64,000 nt of DNA, taken from assembly GCA_037074765.1 (NCBI GenBank), contig JBAMDO010000570.1, positions 558,001 through 622,000 on the forward strand, given 5' to 3'. Within the stretch, counting starts at the first letter, position 1, and each line of letters opens with the position of its first letter. Below, in pieces: positions 50,680 through 62,071 of this stretch. Source of the DNA: Mansonella perstans (taxonomy: Eukaryota; Nematoda; Chromadorea; Rhabditida; Onchocercidae). Below the pieces are notes generated by a model. That model was not told where the DNA came from. It worked only from the letters and a program-made list of their open reading frames with translations, and did not search any database. Position numbers and translations under genes: made by a program.

Positions 50680-53600
50680 TTAGTCGAATTTCTCAACTCC
50701 AAGAATTACATATAGAGGACCGACATGAAAAAGAGATCCTTTATCACCTTGATAGTTAACTCCATTTATTGCTGGGTCACCAAGCAAACGTAACGTACTT
50801 AATCGAATGTTTGGGAATATCTTACTGCAAAGGAGAAATGATAGTAGCGAAAATCTGTAGAATGGATATCCTTAAGCACTAAAAACTAATCAGCTAGAAC
50901 CTATTTGGGAACTTATACTGCCTTTTCATATAACTTGAAATTTCACATTCAGAACATCAAAATTTAGTTCTCTCTGTCAATTACATCTATCACCAAGAAT
51001 TGCCAGACTTTTTTTGAACTTTAAAAAGATGAAATTAAATTTTGGTATTTTTTTACTTTGTAAAATTCCGCATTTACCCTCTGAAGTTTTTTTCTGCACA
51101 ATGAAGATATTCGTTTTGGAAATGATCTAGAAATTTGAATTAATCTGATGATCAATAATTATGCATTCGTAACAATCGCTTTTTCCAGTCCAGTCATATA
51201 CTTTAATCATACATACACTTCCATAGATTACTCGCATGTCTTTATTGAATTTCCTGATAAACACTTCTCTTGGTTTTGCTACCGATTATAAATATTTCCT
51301 TAAGTATTGCAATATCTTACCTGAATATCTCTTCGCTATTTTCCGGCTCAGTGCTATTGATCGTCGTAAAATGGAAAGCTACTGTTTGATGACTGTCGAG
51401 GAAGAACAATTCATTCTGCGAAAAAAATACAATTTTATTTTCTTGTAAAGTATAGAATAAAAATGAAGTTTGAAAATCTAACGAGCTAATTAGGCAGAAA
51501 AATATTATTCTTGCTGAAAAAATAACTTAAAAACATTAAAGGTTAAGATTCGACTGAAACAAGTAAAGAAATAATTGGAGTGAAAAAAAATTCAAACCTT
51601 CCACTTCTCAAATTTTGTTATTAATATTTCCTTATCTTTGGTATCTACGACAAAAGTTGATGCTTCTACATTGGTACCACTGAACAATGCCACCCAGTTG
51701 TCCTTCTTATACTGTCCCAATATCGTTGTACTGAAACAATGATAAAATTGTTCGTTGTGTATCCATAACTACTATAAAATTTTTTTGTATTTTGAAGACT
51801 TTATTGGTCAAAGAAAGCATTTTTCTCCAACATCAGAAGCGCGCCATTCTGTTAAGCATTCCGTTAATGGTGCACTTCTTTTTACTGTTCCTCCATTTCA
51901 GATTACTTTCATTCATCATATCTAACTTACTCATTCTTTCGAGTATCTGATTGAGCAACAACGCAAATTGGTGCATTACCCACATTTTTCCTAACAGTTT
52001 GAGTTGTTCTTAGTGCTCGACTTCTAGCATCTTCTTGAGTATTTTGTTATCACTACTAATCACAATGACTAACTTCAGGTGTTGCTGAAATTCATGATAA
52101 ATCCTGTAAGTTTTCGAAGATTTCATCTTTTCAATTTAATAGAAACATCTTTTTAATTTAGTGCTAATAATTTTGGTGGAAGTTATGTTAAAATTAGGCG
52201 GCACTGAGCTATTAGGTTTCGAAAATTTCATCTTTTTAATTAATGGAAAGCGCCAATAGTGAAATTTAGTGTATAATACATTTCGGTGTGTATATAATGT
52301 ATAATGCAAAATTTCGATATTCAAATATTGATCAATTAAATTTAACATAAACTTACTCTCGGAATTGTGAATAATTGACTTAAGCAATCTGGATTGGAGC
52401 CGCTGAAAAAATTATTGCTATTAATGACCAATACAGTAATAACCAATGTGCACAGATCACATATGGCTAAGTTTTTCATCGGCATTTTTGGAATAGGATG
52501 AATTATTTCCTTTTTAATTTAACTGCTTTTGCTGTTATTGCTACTGCTTCCTTTTCTTAAAATGTTAAATACAAAGAGACCTAACTGTCATTAAATTATA
52601 ATGACGATTAGATGGCGACATTTAAAGGAAACTTAAATTGTGATGCAAAGTTTGGAATTTAAAGTGATAGATTTTGCTTTTATGAATATAAAGAATGACC
52701 ATTTATCAATTTTTTTTATTGTCAGAATATGCAAAACGAAGTCCAAATAGACGAAGCAATTCCAAGGAAAAATTACTCCGTTCATTGGGCTTCCTGGTAT
52801 CTCATTGAGGACAAATGGAGGATCAGCATCTGAAATTTAGATATTGCATTTCACATCATTTGTTCATCAATTACAATAATATTTCAGCGAAAAATCCACT
52901 AGAATTTGCAAACCTCCAACATTTATACTTTGTATTTTTAAGTGATCTTTCTCGGAAGTAAACACCCATGTATGGCAAAATCGCGCGATACCAGTTATAT
53001 TAAATGGTTTTTCGCCACCAAACAAAATAACGTGAAGTGGTGACCAATTTTGTTCTACAAGCATATCGCCAACCTAAATTTATTAAATGTATAAATTTGT
53101 ATGTTTGTATAAATTTGTATAAATTTGTTATTTCTTGAAGAATTCTATCTGTCTTCTCACAATGCTGCAAAGAAACTACATACCAAATGAATTACTGTAA
53201 TTAATGTCACTAGATGATAAATTCAATTTTTAGACGAGGAAAAATGTTGAAAAACAACAATTGTATACGTTTCAAATTTTATATTTAATTTTAGCAGTAA
53301 TAAGAAGCAAGATACCTCACCATCGCTGAAGTTTGTTTGTGATATGAATTTAATAGTTTTGTTCAAATATGGCGGGTTTATTTTGCCATCTCGATAATGC
53401 AATATTCTGGATCGACGATTCAACACGAAATTTGCAGACTCAGACATGAAGGGAACTTTGCTGTTAAAAGATATAATAAAATAATTCATTATAATTATTA
53501 TCAACCAATTAATTTGCAATGATCAATATTTAAAAACGACTGAAATTATTGGACATTTCGATTTTAGGGAGTGTTGCAACATAATTATAAATAATTAATA

Positions 53601-53917
53601 GAATATTACTAACGCCATATTTGTAAGTCTTTGTTGGATAAAGATTCAGCAATAGCACTTCCTGCAGTATAACAAACACCTTCTCCAACAGATCTTCATC
53701 GTATGTTGGTCATCTCTTGTATCTGAAATTCCAATTAAATTTCACTATGCTTCTTGTTCTTCAATTATTTAAATAGCTAATTCATCACTCAGTTTCCGAG
53801 TATGTACAGTGGATATCACTTCGAATCATTTTGCTAAAGTGCAGATAATCTACCTGCAGTTGTTGCATGGGCCACAACGAATTTAAGGATAGTGAGAAAT
53901 TCAAAATTCATTGTTAC
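50680..53917 (-). pseudogene. Secreted-protein family copy (left arm), ten exons with frame lesions
   Basis: Exons on the minus strand are 53917-53854, 53722-53614, 53460-53316, 53073-52914, from 52829, 52402-52357, 52084-51931, 51730-51598, 51415-51321 and 50824-50680. Exon 1 encodes a signal peptide (MNFEFLTILKFVVAHATTA) just behind a tttacag acceptor. Readable blocks are SESANFVLNRRSRILHYRDG, VGDMLVEQNWSPLHVILFGG, GSPMNGVIF, DNWVALFSGTNVEASTFVVD, NELFFLDSHQTVAFHFTTIN, and a C-terminal LYVILGVEKFD then TAA. Exons 3, 4 and 6 have the same lengths (145, 160, 46 nt) as the plus-strand copy. Lesions: exon 2 runs into a TGA in the frame set by exon 1, exon 5 is shifted and has stops, and exon 7 carries a small indel before EDARSRAL. 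The last three exons are intact and in phase. The domain is unrecognised. The alternative is an active gene with assembly indels. Confidence 0.65.
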
Positions 53918-56900
53918 CTGTAAATTAAAAATATACTCAGTAAATTCAATCGTCATACTAATTTCTATCACAAATAGATTTCAAATTCTTGGACATTTCA
54001 CTGAATGGATCTAATTATAATGCAAGTTTAATAAATCTGCGAAAGCATTCATTTTTTTTTTCGAATAATTTATAAAATGCTGTTGTTTAAATACTAATTT
54101 TTTCATAAGACTAATTTATGGCATGCTTTTTCATCGATGTCGAGAAGAAGTGATGAAAAAGTTCCAGTCTGAGCTGAAAAGATGCAAGTAAAATGCCAAA
54201 CCAAGTGACATTTGACATTGATGACAAGGAACAGGATGAAACGCAAATTTTTGCAATGACAGAATGTTACAATCAAAGTTTTTATACATTGGTACGGATT
54301 TCATGCGATTTTTAATCTGTATGATTCCCATTGTTTCACACCTTTTCCTCCATAAGCTTCAGAATATATGATTTTTAATCTTTCAACCATCGCTCGGCTA
54401 ACTGCATTGATTTCCCTCAATAAATATTTAACTAAAGACCAGGAATTCTTAATGAAAAAGTTGATTGCTTTCAATTATATTAATTTCAACAATTATATTT
54501 TCAATATTCACAATAATCTTCGTCCCTTTACGTTTTAAAATATTTTTAATTTAATAGTTCTTGTGATTAAATAAAAAACAATTATTTGGGCAGTAAAGCC
54601 CATTTAAATTTTCCATCAAATTTAATTGCCATTAGTCGATATCATTTTCCGTTTACGAATAAACAGCAGCAGAATTATGTTGTAATAAAACACGCCATCA
54701 AAATATTTGAATGAAACAAGCAAAGGATTTAGAACATAAAAAATCAAAGAACCTTACTGATCATGCAGTAAAATGCACTTTATTTTCGAGGTTGTTATCA
54801 TTTCGGTATAATTATAAAGTCACGTCTTCTTATTTATCAGTTTATTATCATCTGTAAAGCAAATGCTATAATGTCAGGAACTACGTTGCGCAAAATTTTT
54901 ACTAGATTTCGAATATCCGATCAACCATATATCAACATATCTATTGTAACTAGGTTACTATTGCTTGTTCGCTTACTATGTTTGCTCACTTGTATTCGTT
55001 ATGAATTGTTTTTGTACGCCGAGATTACTTTCTAAAATCACTTATATTCTTCATTGCTTGTAAAAATGAGTCAGTAATGCAAACATCATGCAAAAGGCTA
55101 CTACTGTAGGGATTGATTTTAAATGCCAAATAGTATTGTTAACATATATAAGTTTTGAAACACATGTTTGGTCCTTGTCAGCAGAAACTGGCGAATGAAC
55201 AAACCGTATGGCATTAATTATTAGCATTAGTCATTAATTATTACTTTGAAGAATAATTAGTGAATGAAAGGTAAAATTGAAATTTCAGAATTATCAACAA
55301 TTTTTTGACAGTAAGATTAGAACTTGCGAAATATAATTTGATAAAATTGAATTTTCATTTCAGTTTTTTCTAGTCTTCTTACATTACTGATACTTTCATA
55401 TGATCAGATTATTGAATTATTACATAATTTGATCAAACACTGAAAGATTCAAAAAAGCGAGCAGATGCGTGAACTTTTTTGGCATTCTTCTGCGATGGAA
55501 CATGTTTTTTTGGTGGGAGAAATCTTCCACTGACTTCGGTGAACAAAAGAATATGAAAATTAATTTCACCAGTCAGTATTATAAAAAATAAAATTGGGAT
55601 AAGCAATAGGTGTAGCTGGCGTCTACAGTAATGACTGTGTGCTGGAATTGTGGAAAAAATAGAGATGTGTCAAAAATCCTTTTGTTTGACGGCAATTTCT
55701 TTTTTTGACTTTGAATAAATAGTCAAGAACCATCCAAGGCCATAATTTTTTTTGCACTCTTGTAGATCTTTTGCAACTCTAAAAGTCCAAATTTTTATTG
55801 TCTAGGCATTTCAATACTATTATAAAAAGGATGAAGTCAACCACAGCAGAGCCCAGTTCTGCTCCAAAATTCAATGGTATCTCGACGCATCACTACTTCT
55901 CTGGAACATGAAATTCCACATTTTCTCTATCAATAAGAAACTCATCTATAACTGTATATTTGTATTCTCTGTATTCGCTAAGAAAACTTTTACTGCCATC
56001 AATAAATCTTTGTCACGTATCTTGTCAACAAATTTCATATTAACTCTCCCAACCAAAGATAAAATATTTTTTTGTGTTTCGCAATTGACGACGATGTTGA
56101 TTTTTGACTCTTCATGTTTCACTTATCATCACATTTTATGAAAAATGCAAATTAAAATAATTCAATGAAAGTTTCCAGGGACAAAAATTATTCTGTTAAT
56201 CTGCTTTTATGAAAAGCTGATTGTAAAACCACACAATTTTCGTTTTTCTGAATAAAATGCAAATTAAAGGATTTTAAAATATTCTAATTTTGATCTTTAA
56301 CTGAGGCTAAATTAAAAATTTTTCAGCAACCTTTTTGTTTTGGACTCAATGCCGATCTCTATGTTATCACGAACAGTTTTCGTCCAATTCTACGTTTTAC
56401 AATTTCAATAAATGATTTTTTTATTTTCATAATTTCAAGATTTTAATTACAATATTTAATAGATTCTAACTTTATGTTTTTAGGGGGATCATATGTTCAT
56501 TTTCCATTTTCGTAAGCAAACACAATTTACAACACTCTAAATTCGTGAACACTGTTACTTTATTTGAATGTTGGTAAATTGACCCAATATTTGAGGTCAC
56601 TGACTAATACTTTTTTAATTCAGGCTGTCGAGTTCTTAATCGTTAACAACGACTGGTATTAGATAAATGATAGCAGGATGATTTGATAAGTAATAGTATA
56701 TATGATAAGCAATAATATACAATTGTTAATAATGTAAATGAAAAATAATACACAATTGTTGAGCCATTTTGCCATTAAATTTTAATTCAACAATAATGGC
56801 ATTTATAATATATTGGAATCAAAAAAAAAACTAAATGAATCAAAGCAGCCTATTAGAGCATTTAATTGTAAATGAATGAAACAATTTGGCTGTTGCCTTA

Positions 56901-58850
56901 GTCGTCTTTGTCAGATATTGGATGCTTTTCAAAAACACATGAGAATATTGTGATATATTCCGTACATAAAAATTAAGCATTTCTTAATATTTTTTGTTTA
57001 ATTTAATTTTCAATTCACCAACCTTTATTTTTAATGAAACGAGAAGTCAAAACTGGAATTCCCAACATTGCAGATTCAAAAACATGTTTGTTGCATGTCA
57101 TTAACGATTGTGCTAAAAAACAAAAGTAACAAGAATTTAGCATTTGACAGTTATCCATCGTATTCATTGACAGCTACTCATTGTAATCATCAAAATCATC
57201 GTAATCAATGATTATGGAATATTGAATTTTTCACCAATTTTTAATGAAAATTTCTGTAGAAATTGCTTAACTCAATAGCGAAGATAACTCTAAATGATTG
57301 TTGTAATGTAACCGTAGAAGTCATTTCATTGGCAAGAAAGATACACTGAAGCAATCAAAATTTTTCCTTACTTATTTGAAATCTTGTTGTTTAGTCGTCT
57401 TATGTTGTCATTTGATGAAAAATCCTGCAAACTTCAATAAAGCCAGCATTTTTCGCAGTTGACATCGTATATCCTATAAAACGTAAAATTGAAAAACTAT
57501 CAGTGAATTGAAGTCAAAAAAATGAAGCGGATAAATATTTCTAACAATTTTTTTCTAAGCAAAGCTAGTTTGTTACTGCCAGAAAGAAGCATTGTTTTGA
57601 TCCCGATGCCTATTCGTGCTCATTTAGAATCGGTTTACCCCTTCCATAATTGAATGAGAAACAGTTAAGAGAATGGTTGTCTAAGTTGTTGATTAGTTCG
57701 TTCAATTAACTAAGTCTCTGATGCCTAATCAACCGATTGAATTATGACAACTACAGTAATTAAAAGAGAGTTGGTTAAATTTACGAAATATGAATATTTA
57801 TTGATTGCTTGATGATTCGTCCATTCTTGGCTATCAGGAAAAGGGTACTGTATTCATTAATACATCAATAAAGCCAAGAAGAATAGCCTGGTAATCTTTC
57901 AACTAAATAATGCATCACTGATTTTTATCAATGTTTATCAAAATAAGCTTTTTCAACACGCGTGAAAATACTTATCTTACGTGAGATTCCGCTACGTGTT
58001 TTCGTATAGCATGCATTGAACACTAAATTATTGTGTAGAATGTTAATTAAGCTGACTCGGAATTACTAATTAAATATGTTGATGTTTGCGTGGATAAAAT
58101 TTCTATAGTTTTATTAATAATGTGATTAATACATGGTAACATTTTCCACACGTGTACTACACGCACTTAAAACTAATTAACATTGTGCAATCATAGTTTT
58201 TTTCCCACGAGTTATGTTCGTAACGTTACGTACCGATAATTTAGATTATTTAAAATGATTACGATAATTTCACGATAGATGTTTCTCATATGTGATTAGA
58301 TTGTTATTTTTATTTAAATAGTTACAAATTTCCAACGAAAGTTAATTATGTCAATATTTGTTCATGTTTATTATTAACACACTTTTCCTGAAATTAAAGT
58401 CCGGCTTTCACTTCCGCATCCTTTGATCTAAGATTTTTCTGGAAATTTCGAAATTTTGGCAAAATTCAAGAGAATCATTTCATTTTTACCAAAACGATAA
58501 TACTGTAACAATAATATATTCTTTTCTGTTTTTTTTTCTTTCCGTTTTTTAATTCACCAGATAATTGTTTGTCAATTACTAAATTTAAAAATCATAGCGA
58601 AATGAAAATGAATTGATGAAAATCCTAGAATTATACTTTCTTTATCTATGGCCGAAATTATAGACATTTAAATAAGCCTCTAAATTCTTTTCGGAACGGT
58701 TTAATTGGTCGCTTAAATAAATACATTTAAAGAAATACACCACTATACGCCAGAAATATATGTATTGCTGCATTATTTTGTGTTTGAGATTTTAGTCACA
58801 TAGAAACCAAATCCTGTTACAACTGTTTTTATTAATTATGAATTTTAATG
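51900..58850 (-). repeat. Left arm of large diverged inverted duplication
   Basis: This arm pairs in inverted orientation with 59335-64000. Clear paired blocks include 58741-58830 with 59340-59445, 57900-58130 with 60120-60400, 54131-54340 with 60950-61160, 53860-54120 with 61835-62150, and the gene exons. It carries about 3 kb (roughly 54.35-57.89 kb) where the other arm has only about 0.55 kb. Many substitutions and indels show an old event. Confidence 0.8.
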
Positions 58851-59334
58851 ATTTATTAAGTAGTGAGTAATTAATTAAATAATAAGAAAAATTAAGTAAA
58901 TTAATAAATTAAGTAATAATTAAGTGATAAAAAAAATGCGACTTGACTTAATACTGCTTCTGCTCTCATTTATCGATTTGACGATTGACAGACAGTAAGG
59001 TATGAAATAAAAAAAAGCAAATGACAAAAATAAAAATGAATTTGAAATAAAATGAACAAATGAGAAACAAAGTGGTATAAACGAATGGAAAAGAATAGAA
59101 GGAATCGGAAGGAATGGAATGAAACAATAAATGAAACAGAATGAATTGAAATGAAATTAGAAAAGAAGTAAAATGGAATGGAATAAATGAACGAAAATTG
59201 CAAACTGAATAAATAATTGAAAGAAAAAAGTTATTTGAAAAAAAAAAGCATTAAATTCATTAAAAATTGAAAGCATTAAATAAGCATTAAAATGAATTTA
59301 ATTTACAATCACAAATAACCCATTTCATTATCGT
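58851..59334. repeat. Spacer at the centre of the inverted duplication, GAATG-rich
   Basis: The spacer of about 485 bp between the arms is purine-rich on the plus strand, with loose aatggaatgaaa/gaatgaattg repeats at 59010-59220. The open frame on its minus strand (Phe/Ser/Ile-rich) is a by-product of this composition. Confidence 0.6.
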
Positions 59335-62054
59335 AAAATTCATAATTAATAATAACGGTTGTAACAGGATCCGATTTTTATGTGATTAAAATCTCAAACA
59401 CAAAATAATGCAACGATATGTGTTGCATATATTTCTGGCGTACTGTATTTATTTAAGAGATCAATTAGGCCGTTCTGAAAAGAATTAAAGGTTTATTTAA
59501 ATGTCTATAAATTTCAGCCATAGATAAGAAAAGTATGACTCTAGGATTTCCCATCAATTTTCATTTCACTATGATTTTTCAGTTTAATAATTATTCAGTT
59601 AATTAAAGAAATTCGAAAAAAGCGGAAGAAAAAAAAACAGAAAAGAACATATCATTAATACAGTATTAGCATTTTAGTAAAAATGAAATGATTCTGCTGA
59701 AATTGTATTTCTTTTCATAAGAACTAGAATTGAAAGAGAGGGGAAATCGTGAAGACAACAGTCCTGAGGTAATAATAAATAGGACAAGTTTTTCTTTAAT
59801 TAGCTCTCATATGTTTTTCATCACGAATCAAATGGTATTAATGTTCGGTTCATTTTGCAGGAGGTTACATACAATACATTCACAATGTAAACAAATCACA
59901 TTGTATCAATCAATTTTGCCGAAATTTCGAAATTTCCCGAAAAATCTCAGATCAAAAAGTATATGGAAGTGAAAACCGGATTTTGATTTCAGGAAAACTG
60001 GGCTACCAATGAACATAAACTAATATTAACATAATTTATTCTTATTGGAAATTTGCAACTATCATGGGAACAAATTCTGATTGCAAATGTTAATTCGTTT
60101 TAAATACGTGTGCTATACGTGAAATTGTTACCATACATGAATGGCATTGCTAATAAAATTATAATTTTCATCCACGCATACGTCAATATATTTAATTAGT
60201 AATTCTGACCAGCTTAACTAACATTCTACACAAATAGTGAATGTTTCAGTGCATGCTATATGAAAACACGTAGCGCAGTCTCATCAAGAATAAATATTTT
60301 CACGCGTGCGAGTAAATAAACACATCATTGAAAAAGCTTATTTTGATAAAGTTGATAAAAATCAGTGATGCATTTAGCTGAAAGAATACCAGGCTGTTTT
60401 GCTTCCTCAAAACCTTCCATCAACCATCCGGATTCCCTATATCAGATATTTTTTTCCCCGATATAAGTGAAAGATTTCTTATTTAAACTTCATTCCATGA
60501 TTTTCAATTTAAATGTTGAAGTTTTTTTTCCATATCCAATGATAAAATAATTTTTCTTCCGGAATCTCTGCTATCAACTCTAACTTTAATTGTCGTCCCA
60601 TCGTGAAAGATTTCCTATTAGAAAATAAAAACTCTAAATATCTTTTCTGCCTCCTAAAACTATTAAGAGATCAAAAATTTTAGGGTATGAAATGAAATTT
60701 ATCATATTTTTGCAAAAAACGGTTATGTTTTGCAAAAAACGTGTCATCCTTAAAGTCAAATAAACAAATGCAGCCGGTAGTAAATATCCAGAATTTTTGA
60801 GTCAATTATGATAATTTCGGAGACGGTCGAAGAAGCATATTTAATTTTTGTTTCTCTTTATTAATGATTTCATCGATGCCTCTGTCTTTTACGAATATTT
60901 AATTCGGTTGACGTAACCTGATGAAGTTATGGGGAAAAAGGTCGAAATAATGGGAATCATAGAGTTAAAAATCGCATAAAATTTGATCATTTAATCCGAC
61001 CAATGTATAAAACTTCAATTGTAACATTTCTGTCATTGTAAAAATTTGCGTTTCATCCTGTTCTTTGTCATACCAATGTCAGCTCTCATTTGGTCTGGCC
61101 TTTTACTTTGCATTTTTTCAGCTCAGAATGGAACTTTTTCATCACTTCCTCTCGATACCGATGACAAGTAATTGGAATTTTCTGCTGTGACGAGATCAGT
61201 TTCAAAATCGACTTTCGATACTTCATCATTTGTATTCTCAATTGTTCACTATTGGATGCAATGAAACAACTATAAAGAGCGATAAAATACCATTATGCGA
61301 TCACGTGAGAAATACTGATGAAGAATTGCCTCATGTTCCCGGTAATTGTATGTATCTGTACCGGTGCGAAACACTGATTCTAGATTTTTTTAGAACATAA
61401 AAATCAAAGATCCTTATTGATCATGCAGTAAAATGCACTGTCTGTATTTCCGACGTTGTTATCATTTCGGCATAATTATAAAGTCATGTATGACAGTTTC
61501 AATTTAATACATGTGATAATTTTTTTTTTTAAATACGACATGATAACAATTATGCAAAGTAGTGCAAGTATCTGATGTTTGAGTTGTGTATATGTGAGTT
61601 GTTGCAAGTATCTGAGTTGTGTAGAATTTTAAAATTATTTTTATCGAATTCAATTTTGAAACATTTCAATTTATTGAATGTTTCCTTTAATTTTCCTTTA
61701 ATTCTATCGTTTTACATTTTCGATGTTATCGAAATCTGAATAAAAAGGAATCATTGAATTTATTTCCACTGTTTATTCAATCGCTCGAATTTCAGCCCAA
61801 GTGTTCCATACATAGCAATCACAATTACTCACTGAAAAAGCATGCCATAAATTAGTCTTATGAAAAAATTAGTATTTAAACAGCAGCATTTTATTTGTTT
61901 ATTCGAAAAAATGCAGCATAAATTATTCGAGAAAAATGCATGCTTTCGCAGATTTACTAAACTTGCATTATAATTAGATCCATTCAGTGAAACGTCTAAG
62001 AATCTGAAATGTATTTGTGATGAAAATAAGTTTAACGACTACTGAATATATTTT

Positions 62055-62071
62055 TAATTTACAGGTAATAA
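62055..62071 (+). promoter_or_regulatory. Candidate spliced-leader acceptor next to the start codon
   Basis: The sequence tttttaatttacag|gtaata precedes the ATG at 62071. The left-arm copy has the same arrangement (aatttacag|gtaaca, ATG at 53911). A 6-nt untranslated leader is typical of nematode trans-splicing, and its conservation in both arms supports exon 1. Confidence 0.5.

Noticed and set aside
58970..59203. Minus frame rich in Phe, Ser and His
   Set aside because: It is a by-product of the GAATG-like purine repeat at the duplication centre.
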